Below, in pieces: positions 46,946 to 57,511 of a stretch of 64,000 bases of DNA (the first letter of the stretch is position 1; the number at the start of each line of letters is the position of its first letter). The notes beneath the pieces were generated by a model that worked only from the letters and a program-made list of their open reading frames with translations, made no database searches and was not told the origin of the DNA. The DNA is from Sipunculus nudus (lineage: Eukaryota > Annelida > Sipuncula > Golfingiida > Sipunculidae): the NCBI GenBank assembly GCA_026874595.1, contig CM049307.1:79462643-79526642 (forward strand), written 5' to 3'. Made by a program: the position numbers and the translations under genes.

Positions 46946-47565
46946 ATGGCGGGTCTATCTGAAAAATATAACAAGAACTGGATGAAAACTTTCAGGATTC
47001 ATCCCTTCTGCGATTTCGGTGATTTCATTCAAGACGCCATGAAGATCTATGATCAAGGTCGCTGTTTCTCTACCCAATAGCAAATGAAAAACGAGCTTAA
47101 CGGAGGTGTGTCTTAGTGAACAAGAAAGACTTCCCTTCAATGTGTGGGGAGAATGAACTGGCTCCTCCTATCCAATATCTGTTAGCAAAGTACACGAATC
47201 AAATAGGAAAGCATGCAGAGATAAAGGACAAGGATACCGTCGGTATGGTAATGTTCCACTCTCGAGATGAGTAAAGGTTGGGGAGACTTGACAGTAAAAA
47301 CCTGCAAGCATATATTGAGTTATTCTCGATGTGCACAACAGTTGTGGGTGTAGGTAACTCCCTGCGGACAAGGGACGTATTCGAATGTGTTTGTACAATC
47401 GTTCTACAGGAATGGAAAGTTATTTCCAAACAAATACCCTTCCGTGGTGATATAAACATAGAAGAAACTGACTGGATCTTTGTGATTCCAGCGGATTTTT
47501 GTCATGTACCTGAGGACACAGAAGAGGAGGACTTCTTAAGGGTGACTTACAAATACGAGGGATGA
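46946..47565 (+). pseudogene. N-terminal segment of the polymerase element, broken frame
   Basis: An open frame from ATG 46946 (after an acceptor-like atattttcag ending 46900) runs to TAG 47080. Another runs from 47278 to 47565 in a different frame, with a readable stretch between them (about 47105-47275) in that second frame. The second part (VLQEWKVISKQ then DTDWIF-like and VIPADF) resembles, from memory, the 'IxRVxQSNxEF...VxVxxVxMP' domain that precedes the polymerase in related invertebrate proteins. It is 1-5 kb upstream and co-oriented with the polymerase. At least three breaks. Family placement is inference. Confidence 0.35.
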
Positions 47566-47639
47566 GAGAATTCATACATCAAGTATATTCAGTCTGAACC
47601 TGTTAGCGATTGTACGGTAACTGATGCTGTGGTGTTCAA

Positions 47640-47658
47640 GGGGGGGGGGGGGGGGGGG
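47640..47658. repeat. Poly-G run of 19
   Basis: A homopolymer inside the element, a likely slippage or assembly hot spot. Confidence 0.95.
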
Positions 47659-47775
47659 AGAACTGTGGAGATTTTTTAAATTTGTAGGGGATTTCATGAC
47701 CTTCAGCTTTAAGAGGGTGGAGAGTGTGAGGATCAGTCTTGGTTGCAAAGTCAAATTTTTTACTTTGTGGAAAAG

Positions 47776-48162
47776 ATGCTACAATACCGTATCATTAACC
47801 ACCTGTCAAACAGCATCCTGAGACTGACAGGTGAATTTGGACCCGGCGGGGCTAGATACGCTGATTTAATTGAAGGTGAGTGGAAAGGCAAAAGCCTCAG
47901 GATTAAACTGTTTGACACTGTCCAACAGATGTGTGTCGACTCAAATGTTGGCAACGCGATGAGACCTCCATGGTGGCCTATGAGCCCAGAAGAGCGGATA
48001 CAAGAAAACCTATTTGGTTATTCAGAAGAGCTCAAGAAGGGTACGGTTCTCTGTATAGCCGTGGAGTTTCCCAGAGCTTATCAGTCAATCATGACGAGGA
48101 CGCCATTGGTCGGACGTAGGCAGATGTTTGATGTTAATTGTTTTATCCAATACCTTTTGTGA
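47776..48162 (+). CDS. Unrecognised 128-aa open frame of the polymerase element
   Basis: The frame runs from ATG 47776 to 48162 and is clearly protein-like: balanced composition, Trp/Pro-rich middle (RPPWWPMSPEERI), with no signal peptide or zinc motif. It sits between the N-terminal fragment and the zinc-finger exon, in the same orientation. I do not recognise a fold; capsid, terminal-protein or integrase motifs are not apparent. Confidence 0.45.
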   Translation: MLQYRIINHLSNSILRLTGEFGPGGARYADLIEGEWKGKSLRIKLFDTVQQMCVDSNVGNAMRPPWWPMSPEERIQENLFGYSEELKKGTVLCIAVEFPRAYQSIMTRTPLVGRRQMFDVNCFIQYLL

Positions 48163-48285
48163 AAAACGCATGCGCATTAGCTTTTAGTTTGCATTCTATG
48201 ACCTCACAGAAGGACCAATTAGAGCTTAAATGTAACAGTTATCGCTTGAGTGTATCACTCGGAAGCTGCACCTCATACAAGTAAC

Positions 48286-48585
48286 ATGTCGGGCGAGGAC
48301 TTCATACCATTTGGTTCACCCAAACCAACGGATAAAGGGAGCATTGGCGAGAAAGGAGCCATTTGTTTAAGATGCCACAGCACCTTTACAAAGGACAATG
48401 TTTTTTACAAACACAGGAGAAATCGTATTTGTGCACATGACAATGTATCCTTCTGTCACAGGAAACTAAATTTGAAGAATAAGGATAAACTTAAATTAAA
48501 GAAGAAAAATCACATGCCCTAGGACAAACCTACAACATCTTTGAGGCAGCCCGTGGCCTCTACATCTGCTGTATCCCACCAACAG
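48286..48585 (+). CDS. Zinc-finger exon heading the spliced leader of the polymerase element, with one in-frame TAG
   Basis: ATG 48286 gives a Gly/Pro-rich start, then one finger-like motif (CLRCHSTF ... HRRNRIC, residues about 26-48), then a basic Lys-rich run. A TAG at 48520-48522 interrupts, but the frame reopens and ends exactly at a donor (CAACAG then GTAAGG at 48586). The segment is 300 nt, phase 0. The last residues are Gln-Gln, as at the end of the following mini-exons, which supports splicing. Likely DNA-binding; partners unknown. Confidence 0.55.
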
Positions 48586-48694
48586 GTAAGGAGACTGTAG
48601 TTATTCGTCTAAAATTTCATATCTTTCACACTTTTTAATAATTTTGTAACATATAATTGTGATACCCAAACGTTTACCTATGATCTCCTTGCAG

Positions 48695-48760
48695 ACTGAT
48701 GCACAACCAACCCCTCATCGCCCCTCCTGTGCTTTTCCTCGCTGCTCCCCCTGTCAGCAA
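48695..48760 (+). CDS. Mini-exon A1
   Basis: 66 nt between cttgcag and GTAAGG. By alignment with A2-A4 it has compensating small indels that shift its middle out of the shared frame. Confidence 0.5.
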
Positions 48761-49020
48761 GTAAGGACACTATAGTAATGTAGAGACTATGGTGACCGTA
48801 TTATATTTTTTTTACAGTTTGTAATAATTTTGTGCACGCCGTTATTAAGGGTAGCTTTCACTAGCACTAAGAGTGTGATCCCGCTTATATCTTTTACATT
48901 TTTAAAAATTAGTAAGATATAATTACGATACACATACGTTTACCTATGTGTTGTGGGGTTACGCGTTAGTACCATTATTCACGCGAGACGGCACTGAAAT
49001 CAGTGCATATGATAATGCAG

Positions 49021-49089
49021 ACTGATGCACAACTGACCCGTCTGCGTACCGCTCCTGTGCCTGCTCCGGCTGCTGCCCCCTGTCAGCAA
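49021..49089 (+). CDS. Mini-exon A2
   Basis: 69 nt (23 codons, phase 0) between atgcag and GTAAGG. It encodes a Pro/Ala-rich segment (TDAQLTRLRTAPVPAPAAAP, then CQQ). Confidence 0.6.
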
Positions 49090-49349
49090 GTAAGGACACT
49101 ATAGTAATATAGAGACTATGGTGACAGTATTATATTTTTTTACAGTTTGTAATAATATTGTGCACGCCGTTATAAAGGGTAGCTTTCACTAGCATTAAAA
49201 GTGTGATTCCGCTTATATCTTTTACATTTTTAAAAATTATGTAAGATATAATTGCGATACACATACGTTTGCCTATGTGTAGTGGGGTTACGCGTTAGTA
49301 CCATTATTCACGCAAGACGGCACTGAAATCACTGCATACGATATTGCAG

Positions 49350-49418
49350 ACTGATGCACAACTGACCCCTCTGCGTACTGCTCCTGTGCTTGCTCCGGCT
49401 GCTGCCCCCTGTCAACAA
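49350..49418 (+). CDS. Mini-exon A3
   Basis: 69 nt, phase 0, between attgcag and GTAAGG. The protein is almost the same as A2, two residues different, and the flanking introns are also near-copies. Confidence 0.6.
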
Positions 49419-49620
49419 GTAAGGAGACTTTATTAATGTAGAGATTATGGTGACAGTATTATATTTTTTTACAGTTTGTAATAATTTTGTACACGCCGTT
49501 ATAGAGGGTAGCTTTTCCTGGCATTAAAAGCACAATCCGACATATAGCTTTTACATTTTTAAATAAATATGTAAGATGTAGAGCTCTGATACACATCATT
49601 TTGCTGTGATCTCCTTTCAG

Positions 49621-49704
49621 ATTGATATTGGAGAAGTCATGGATCAATGTGAAATCAGACCTTCTCCAATAGCTACAAGGCAACAACAACAACAACAACA
49701 AGCG
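49621..49704 (+). CDS. Mini-exon B1 with poly-Gln
   Basis: 84 nt, phase 0, between tttcag and GTGAGA. It encodes (I)DIGEVMDQCEIRPSPI followed by a Gln run from (CAA)n. Confidence 0.55.
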
Positions 49705-49934
49705 GTGAGAGAAAATTGTATTCACTTTTGGGGATCTTAGAGTTGAATACGCCGTTATAGAGGGTAGTTTTTACTAGCATTAAAAGTACAAGCTTATATG
49801 TTTTACATTTTTAAATAATTATGTAAGATATAATTGTGATACACATACGTTTACCTATGTGTAGTTGGGTTACGCGTTAGTACCAGTAATCACGCTAGAT
49901 GGCACTGAAATCACTACATATGATCACCTTGCAG

Positions 49935-50003
49935 ACTGATGTACAACTCGCCCCTCAACGTACTGCTCCTGTGCCTGCCCTCGCTGCTGCTCCCTGTCAG
50001 CAA
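49935..50003 (+). CDS. Mini-exon A4
   Basis: 69 nt, phase 0, between ttgcag and GTAGTA (weaker donor). Pro/Ala-rich variant of A2 and A3. Confidence 0.55.
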
Positions 50004-50132
50004 GTAGTAGACTATTGTAATGTAGAGACTATAGATAGATAGTGTTTATTGCGGACTCACGGTCCATAAAAAATGCAGTGAAACATTTATGCGAAGAAAA
50101 TAGACATCTTGTATGAATCAATATACACAGCG

Positions 50133-50134
<2 letters not shown>

Positions 50135-50188
<54 letters not shown>
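50135..50188. repeat. (TA)n microsatellite
   Basis: Clean TA tract in the intron between A4 and B2. Confidence 0.95.
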
Positions 50189-50191
<3 letters not shown>

Positions 50192-50306
50192 ATTACACAA
50201 ACTTACACATATATACATACATGCATTCATATACATACACACACTTTTTTTTTAATTTTGTAAGGTACAGCTTTGATACTTTTCGTTTGCTGTGATATCT
50301 CTTCAG

Positions 50307-50375
50307 TTTGATATTGGGCAAATCATGAAAAAATGTGAAATAAGGCCTATACCAATGCAAGAACAACAACAAGAA
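50307..50375 (+). CDS. Mini-exon B2
   Basis: 69 nt, phase 0, between cttcag and GTGGGG (weak donor). It is a paralogue of B1: (F)DIGQIMKKCEIRPIPM then Gln-rich. Confidence 0.5.
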
Positions 50376-50507
50376 GTGGGGAGTGATTTTTTTTTTCAAA
50401 ATTGTGGATCTCACTCTCCGTTGTAGAGGGCATTATTTAATAGCATTTAAAGTAAATTCCAAATCATACCCTTCATCAAACCCGGACCCAAATGCTTTAT
50501 GCCTCAG

Positions 50508-50696
50508 ATTTTGATAGAAAATGAAGAGGTGGGTCAAGAGGTTGAGGTTCCAAGCGAAAACCACTATGACTCAGGGACAGATGTCGAGGAGAATTCTGTC
50601 GATACGTCTGAGGGTAAAGTGGTTATGCAGGATTTGGCAGGAATTAAAGAACCTGTGACGGAAGGTCTATCGGAGAAGGGGGAGGATGAAGTGAGG
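50508..50696 (+). CDS. Acidic exon of the polymerase element leader
   Basis: 189 nt (63 codons, phase 0) between gcctcag and GTAAGA. Glu/Asp/Val-rich with no Cys; it begins with ILIENEE, possibly a third derivative of the B-type start. Probably a flexible linker. Confidence 0.5.
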
Positions 50697-50778
50697 GTAA
50701 GACTTTCTTTGCGCTTTTTCTGCCTTTTTTTATGATATTTTGTTTGTATCCTACCTAATGAGAATGTTTATTCCGCAG

Positions 50779-50896
50779 GCTGACGGGTGTGATCATAGCA
50801 TCGACCATAGAAGAGATGGAAATCGAAGATAAAGATTTAGAGGATTTGTTTTCGGGACAGCCGGTTCGAGAGGACAATCCGGGCAAGCAAAACTTT
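50779..50896 (+). pseudogene. Second acidic exon, out of phase
   Basis: It follows an acceptor (tattccgcag). The long open frame here is offset by one base from the phase left by the previous exon, so an indel is likely. Glu/Asp-rich. A GTAAGT at 50897 could be its donor, though the frame also stays open beyond it to 50983. Confidence 0.35.
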
Positions 50897-51119
50897 GTAA
50901 GTCAAGAGTCCCTCGAAGAGATTAATTATTCAAAAGCAAAAGACTTATTTAAAATGCATATGTCACAAGTTAGGCTTTTATAGGTGTATTATCCTCAACT
51001 TAACTTTCTAGGAATGGAGAATTACTGGAATTATATGAGGATGCAGCTGGATCATGAAAAAGTTATAATGTTTGACATATATAAATTTAAAAAAAAAATA
51101 AGCTTTCCTATATTTTCAG

Positions 51120-51720
51120 ATGTGGGGTGCGGGTGTAAGAAAAAGGAAAGCTCAAAACACTATGGAAGATCATTTCCCGCAGGAGCAGCCTGCAAGGTCG
51201 CCTAGGTTTTTGTGAAACGTGCGGTAAGCAGTTCACAAATATCCGAGATGGTATGCTTCACACCTGGGAACATTTCGAAAATGCTCCTTAAGGGTTTTTC
51301 AATTTTATGTCTCAGCACAAGAGAGCTATATATCAAGAGTTCGGGCCTAGATATCAGGACCCGGACCGTGCTGAGACGCAGCGCTATTGCCCCCCTGTTA
51401 AGAAAGGTAAAAAAGTTAACAAAGATGATATACACACATACAACTTTAGTTTGTCCTACGACCAGGAGATTTCTCCGAATCTAATCCGAGCGCATCTCTT
51501 ACACATCTACAAAGACGTAGGTTAAGCTTTCAAAGTACAGATTGGAATTAGGAGGGTTTTACGGAATAAAAAGAATAGAGAGTTCAAATACTGGAGGGCT
51601 GAACACCTACCTCTGAAACGAATGAGGAGCAACCACATATAATTTCAAACAAAAGCGATATAGAGGATGTGGTAAAAGATATGTTCAAGTCTGATGTGTC
51701 AGAGATGTTAAAGGCTAGGG
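51120..51720 (+). pseudogene. Zinc-finger and basic region leading into the polymerase, broken
   Basis: It follows an acceptor (tatattttcag). The sequence reads MWGAGVRKRK, then a basic run and a finger (FCETCGKQF ... HTWEHF) in another frame, then a part with ISPNLIRAHLLHIYKD after a further shift. A Trp-containing end (about 51540-51620) is interrupted by stops. The order matches the region that precedes the polymerase in related large invertebrate proteins (recall). At least three breaks. Confidence 0.45.
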
Positions 51721-51749
51721 AGAATACCACCTAGGAGTTAATTACCCCC

Positions 51750-52385
51750 GTGAATATGCGTTATTACATCAGTGAATTGGGTTATAACTTAGGTCACATG
51801 AAGGGAAATGAACTTCCACAGTGTCTCCTTTCTAACAAATCTATTATTACAAATCGCAAAGTGAAGGAGAAAGTTGTCAAAGATAATTTATGCCTTTTTA
51901 GAGCCCTTGTTGTGTTTCACATTAGATTGTATTATAAAGTAAACTTCTCAAAAACTCGTGAGCATAACACACTTGCTAAAAGGTTATGTTTATGGTGGGT
52001 TAAGAGAGGGGATCGTGATTTAAATGATATTGAGATTCTTTCCTGCAGGGGTGCAGTTCCTCACCCAGACGAAACAACAACGGACCTTGACAAAATGTGT
52101 GAGGAGTTTCAGGGGGTGTGCTTATCAGAAATGAGTAACTTGGAACAACTATTCAAAGTGAACATTGACGTATACAGACGTGAGCTTGACACACTGAACA
52201 AACGTAAGAAAGGTTCAGACGAGATTGCTATTCATATTTACAAAGGAATCATCCACTTCACAAAATCTCTCAAACTTGATCTCTTTTGTGAAGGTGACTT
52301 GACGGAGTACTGTGTCATTCAAGGACATCTCTCCTGGATTTCAAAATTTCTCTCATATGCTTCCAGGTATAAATATATGCAATAG
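51750..52385 (+). pseudogene. Polymerase N-terminal domain with the NLCLFRALVV motif
   Basis: An open frame of 211 codons contains KDNLCLFRALVV (residues about 44-55), then FQGVCLSEMSNLEQLF and KVNIDVYRREL, then a hydrophobic beta-strand-rich end. This domain, vaguely OTU-like around the Asn-Leu-Cys, precedes the zinc finger and polymerase in related proteins as I remember them. Whether the Cys is catalytic is unknown. A one-base shift near 52375 separates it from the next part. Confidence 0.5.
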
Positions 52386-55300
52386 AATGTTTAGAAGAGC
52401 TTGTCATTTGACAAGACATGAGGAACATTGCGATGGAAATCTAGCTCCGAAGCATAAATACCTGGGAGGTTTCACTAAATTGAACAATAACATATGGGAT
52501 AAACTTTTAAGCTGTGGGGTGGTGGTTGAAGAGGATAGAAAACTTTTAAAAGATTTTATTTTTTTTTATTTCGAATCTGTGCTGCTTCGAGATCACACTC
52601 TTTCAAGTACAGAAAAGACTAAATATTCTTCTCTACGTAAACCCTCATTTTCTATCGCCTCCACTTTTTCAGATGATGTGGTTCATGTGTGTGATGAGGA
52701 TGTGGGACAACTGATCGATAAGTTTGTTGAAACCATTTTAGAGTTACAAAAAGGTATGAAATAGGCAAGGAATCAAGAGAGGTATAGGGAAGAGCGGGAT
52801 TTATTGAACCGAAGGTTGCAAAGTGTGCAAGAGAAGCGTCCAGAATCTGAGGAATTGGTTAACAATTCTAAAACAAATGAGGAAATGAGTGACAATTTGT
52901 TTGATAAGCACAGAGCACATCAATGGATGGAGCATGTGAAAGAGGTAATTTTTGCTTTTGAAAGTTATTTAGGTGAAATTCCTGTAATTGGATAAACCTC
53001 ATCGAAATAAGATTTCAATTTGATAAAGGACTACTTAATTCCAACCATGCATAATATAAGCAAAAATGTAGAGGTTTTCACAATCAAACAAAATGGGGCT
53101 TATTCATTGGTTTCGGTTACGGGCTTTTTCAAATTTTTTAGACATGTACCGCTTCCAGAGTCCTGGTACAAGTCTGGGAAAGTTTATGAAAGGGCAGGGG
53201 GTTAAAGAAGATAAAGGTTTTTTTCCTTATGAATGGTTTTCTGATGCTCCAAAGCATGATGAAACATCCTTACCTCTCCCGGAAGCCTTTTACTCTTCAA
53301 TAAAAGAATGTAACACCTTGGGGAAATCAATGGCTGAGATTGTATCCAATTACAATCACTGTTTGAATGTGTGGAAGGAACAAGGGATGACATGTTTCAG
53401 AGATTACCTGGCGTATTATAACAATCTGGATGATGTTCCCTTCAAAGAAGCTGTAAATGTTTGGTTGACCTCAGCTCACAGGTTCAACATAGATGTCTTG
53501 AAACAATGCGTGTCATTGCCCGGTCTGGCTAAAATTCGCATGTATATCTACGCAGCCCGACATCCGGATTTTCTGGGTTTTTCTTTGAACTCGAAACTCT
53601 GGAGCAATGTAGAACATCTGGTTCAGCGTAACATTGTGGGAGGTCCTTCCATAATATTGACAAGATACAATAACGCTGGGGAAACACGTTTGAGAGAGAG
53701 GGGAGATGTCTGTAGGTCGGTTCTGGGCTTTGACGCCAACAGTTTGTATCCTTACGCTATGAGCTGCAACCTTCCTCACGGAGCTCCTGTATATTGGGGG
53801 CCTAGGACGTTTGTTAAGGAAAAACTAGACCTCGTGGAGGAAGAGGGTGAGAGTGATGACATGGAAGTGTGCGTCAGTGAACGAGAGCTCGTCCTAGCTG
53901 ACACCCTTTCACATATGTCCAGGCTCGAAAGGGATGTCATGTTGTGGGAACAGAAACATTTTTTCAAACCTTTGAATAAACAGTTGAGACATCAAATTAA
54001 TGAAGGGAAACAGTTGTCCATTGGCCCCTTCCGCGGGGACGGGATTGAAGAATGGGACAGGAGAATCCTTGAGGTGAATGGTTGTTATGTTCATGGCCAT
54101 GACTGTCGATTGAACAGTGAGAGAAGTACCTTAGCCACTGAGGCTAAGTATGAAAGAACGCGTATAAGAAAAGAAATGATTGAAGATATGACAAGCTTAA
54201 ACGTGGAGACGACATGGAAGTGTGATTTCAGAGATAACCTGAGAATGGACCGTTGTTATGATTATTTCAAAAATCTACCTGCTGTGTTTTCTAAATTTCA
54301 AAGGAAACCTAAGAATTACAAAAATTCAATGAAAATGGATAGAATTTTGGCACTAGAAGTTAAGGCTCAGGTTCCAGATTGTATGTACGACTACTTTTCT
54401 GAAATGTGTCCTTTCTTCGTAACTGTAGAGGTTTACAATGAAGATGCGGGTGAGCATATGCAACAATATTTGGAAAGTGTGAATCATCCGAATGTCCCAA
54501 CAAAGACACTGGTTGGTGGTATGAAAGTTGACAAGGCGCTTCTGTCTTCCGAGTATTTGCGGTGGTTGCTTTAGAAAGGTTGAATGTGTGTATCAGGCGC
54601 TTGAATGGGTTCCAGGGAAGATCTTAAAAGGTTTCGTGGATGGTGTGACAGACGCACGTAGAGAGGCAGCGGCCGATCCAAGTAAAGCCTGCGAGGCAGA
54701 AAAAGAGAAGTAAATAATTAACAGTGCCTATGGTGCTACTTTGATAAATAAAAGAAATCATATAAAGGTGAAATATGTGATGGGTGATGAACGTGTAAAA
54801 GAGGGGCATAACGATGCGCGTTTCCGACAGTCCAGTTTAATTTCAGATTCAGAGAGAAAGGATGAAAGATTGTATGAAGTGGAAGTATCGCCTAGTACTC
54901 TGCCTTTTGATGTGCCAAAACAATTAAGATTCTTTATATTACAAACTGCAAATCTTAAAATGTTGCAATTTTACTATGACTGCATTGACAAATACATCGG
55001 GAGGGAAAATTTTGAAATGGGGGAAATGGACACGAACTCGCTGTATTTTGCTGAGGGGTTTGAGTTTCCTGATGAATTTGACACGATCAAACCTGGGACA
55101 TGGCAAGACATTTTTCTTTCATGGCACCCTCTGTTGCCTTAAGTCAAGCCTCACTTGCAGGATGAGTTTCAGTCTCATTTGTTCAACAACTATTGTGATA
55201 AACTGGGAACCTGATTTTAATTATGTATTTTTCCCAGACATTGCTGCAAAGAACCTTACACATATGATCAGAAGACGCAAGGTCTTTTTAAACTTGAATG

Positions 55301-55612
55301 TGTAGGTAAAGGGTTGATAGCTTGATCTTCTAAATCATACTGTCTGCATGTTAGGGAAGGGGTGGAGAAATCTGCTCTGAACGTGTTAACAAACATTTAG
55401 TTTCTGACACTTGGGACAACATGAAGCATACATTACAGACTACAGAATCTAAAACTGTTGTGAACAAAGGTATACAGATGGTTGACGGCAAGATGGTTAC
55501 ATACGAACAAGAAAAGAATGGATTCTCGTATTGTTATAAGAAAAGAATTGTATGTCAAGATGGTATTCATACAAAACCTTTAAATATTACATTAAAACCC
55601 TGTTTAAAATAA
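52312..55612 (+). pseudogene. Family-B DNA polymerase (protein-primed type) with embedded endonuclease-like domain, inactivated
   Basis: The product would be a DNA_pol_B_2-type polymerase of a Maverick/Polinton- or adintovirus-like element. In order: a C2H2 finger (CHLTRHEEHC, about 52400); a degenerate exonuclease I site (FYFES, Asp lost, about 52570); SPGTSLGKFMK and NIVGGPSII blocks; motif A FDANSLYPYAM (53729-53760); an endonuclease-like insert (VNGCYVHGHDC 54075-54107, WKCDF 54214-54228) as in Vsr-type folds; the NSAYG motif (54719-54733); and motif C MDTNSLYFA (55026-55052), where the second catalytic Asp is Asn. Breaks seen: in-frame stops at 52762, 52993, 53008, 54711 and 55140, and frame changes near 52375, 53100, 54560 and after 55200. 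The C-terminal PLNITL block ends at 55612. No integrase, capsid or ATPase gene or terminal repeats were found nearby. Confidence 0.85.
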
Positions 55613-55720
55613 CATACAAAGGTAAAAAACAGCATAAAGTTTGTAAACTAAAGTCAGTCAAAAAACGTTTAACGGGTTTATAACTCATATGGGAAAATAC
55701 AGCAAAATTGCTAAGTTAAG

Positions 55721-56405
55721 CTTCCCATAACTCAGCCAAAAATCACTGAACCAAAACCATTTGAACAAACTTGAATTATCAACATCTTAGGATAATTAAT
55801 GTGTGAGATTTAAGAATTTGGCCCAGTGGTTTTTGAGGAGAAGATCTTTGTAGCCACTGAGCTAAAATGGGCTGTTACAGCATATGACTAAATTCAGCTT
55901 CCCATAACTCAGCCAAAAGTCACTGAACTTAGACCATTTGAACAAATTTCAGAAAGCACTACCCTAGGATCATTTCTGTGCGATATTAAACTATTTGGCC
56001 ATATGGTTTCAGAGAAGAAGTTTTTTGTAGCCGTCAGTATGATACGGGCACTGATGACCCCCGTACAAAAAAGCTCGATGTAGGTGGCGCCACCAATACC
56101 TCAATTTCAGATATGTCTCATGTGAACAACATTGGCATAAAATTTGGTGCTGATAGCTCCAGCCTTTTCTGAGATTGTTATTTTAGTATGCTTTTATAGA
56201 CAGATGACTAAGTTCAACTTCCTGTAACTCGGCCAAAAATAACTGAACTTAAACCATTCGAACAAACTTGAGAAAGATTATTCCAGGAATCATTTCTGTG
56301 AAATATTGGACAATTTGGCTGAACAGTTTTGGAGAAGAAGATTTTTAAAGCTTTTTTTAGCTTTTTCCCCATAAAATCTAAGAAAATGCAGTTAGCCAAA
56401 AAATA
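55721..56405 (+). repeat. Three tandem, diverged units of a dispersed repeat
   Basis: 'cttcc(c/t)(a/g)taactc' starts units at 55721, 55898 and 56218, each followed by 'gccaaaa.tcactgaac' and '(a)ccattgaacaaa'-type blocks. The second unit has an extra block with GGTGGCGCCACC (56084-56095). The inverted homologue lies at 14160-14500. Confidence 0.75.
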
Positions 56406-56409
56406 ATAC

Positions 56410-57007
56410 TATACAGAACAGTAATCGAAAAAATATATTACTTATCACTTTTACCGGTAACCCAGAAAATGTTTAAGAACGTACCTGCAAATATAATACG
56501 TGCACACAGTAAGAGAATTGCCTGCCAAGTGACGTTGGTTGGTCAGCTTGGTGGGAAAATTACACCAGCCTATTGTTATTAAAATTAGAACAAGAATTAA
56601 GTTTTACAAGTCAGATCTTAACTAGCAATGAAACCCGCGCGTATATTACAACTAATAAAATAACATATATTCAAAGACCTCAGTGACATTTTAGTACTTA
56701 GATAAATCATTTCACCTGATAATATGGTTTTAATTGGGTCAGTGTCAAAGGTCATTTAACAAGTGTTCGGCGCGAAACATTAAACTTAACGTAATTAGGT
56801 CTGGGTTAAAGGTCATGTCTTCCAGAAGTTTGGCGCCCAGAATACTAAATACACTCGGCCCCCAAGGAACCACGATAAGTTATGGAAATGGGTCGAGCAT
56901 AATTGTCTGACTGTTACCATCATACCCATACATTAATGATGCATACCGAGTCAGTCTGTCGCATACCGACAAGAAACAACAAGTACAGAACCAGTCTGTC
57001 ACATTCA
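56410..57007 (-). mobile_element. 3' LTR of the Ty3/gypsy element
   Basis: On the minus strand a polypurine tract (GGAAGGGGGG, plus 57008-57017) is followed directly by TGAATGTGACAG at 57007, the classic junction of internal region and 3' LTR. The far end (CA) is not resolved; a limit near 56410 is set by the neighbouring repeat, with TG at about 56470 a candidate. The 5' LTR is absent because the other side of the element is truncated. Confidence 0.5.
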
Positions 57008-57511
57008 CCCCCCTTCCAACAAAATGTCGCCTCGACATTTTCCGCATCACGATTTGCGACCAGAATGCTCAAGACGTTCACATACAGGGATCGACAAAAC
57101 AAACCCAATATCGGATTAAGAACCGATACTTCCGTATAAGATATCACGGATATGACTTAATATGCTGATCTGACCCAACCTACCAATATTGAGCTTAACA
57201 GCCCCAGCCTAAATGCAAGACACTGACCGACCACTACAACCATCATGCAGGGAAATAACCCGTCAAAGGACTCAGTAATATATTTTCATTGCAATCAAGC
57301 CATAAAATAAACACCAAGAAAAGATGGGATTACGGTAATACAGATAGCAAGCGCTGCCAGGCTATGTGCGAATACATACTATATCCTCATACATTAGCTA
57401 AATAAAACTTTACAAAACACCCGTGAGAACATCAATCATATTTTTTAGGTCAGCTGCCCGTTTACTAAGGATACCAGGCACCTTACACTGTTCCTGTTCA
57501 GGGTAATAGCA

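Noticed and set aside
47278-47565. HSP70/HSPA12-like fragment
   Set aside because: A weak resemblance of one strand pattern only; no phosphate-binding or connect motifs, and context ties it to the polymerase element.
46940-55612. Complete Polinton/Maverick
   Set aside because: No integrase, protease, ATPase or capsid gene and no terminal inverted repeats were found around the polymerase.
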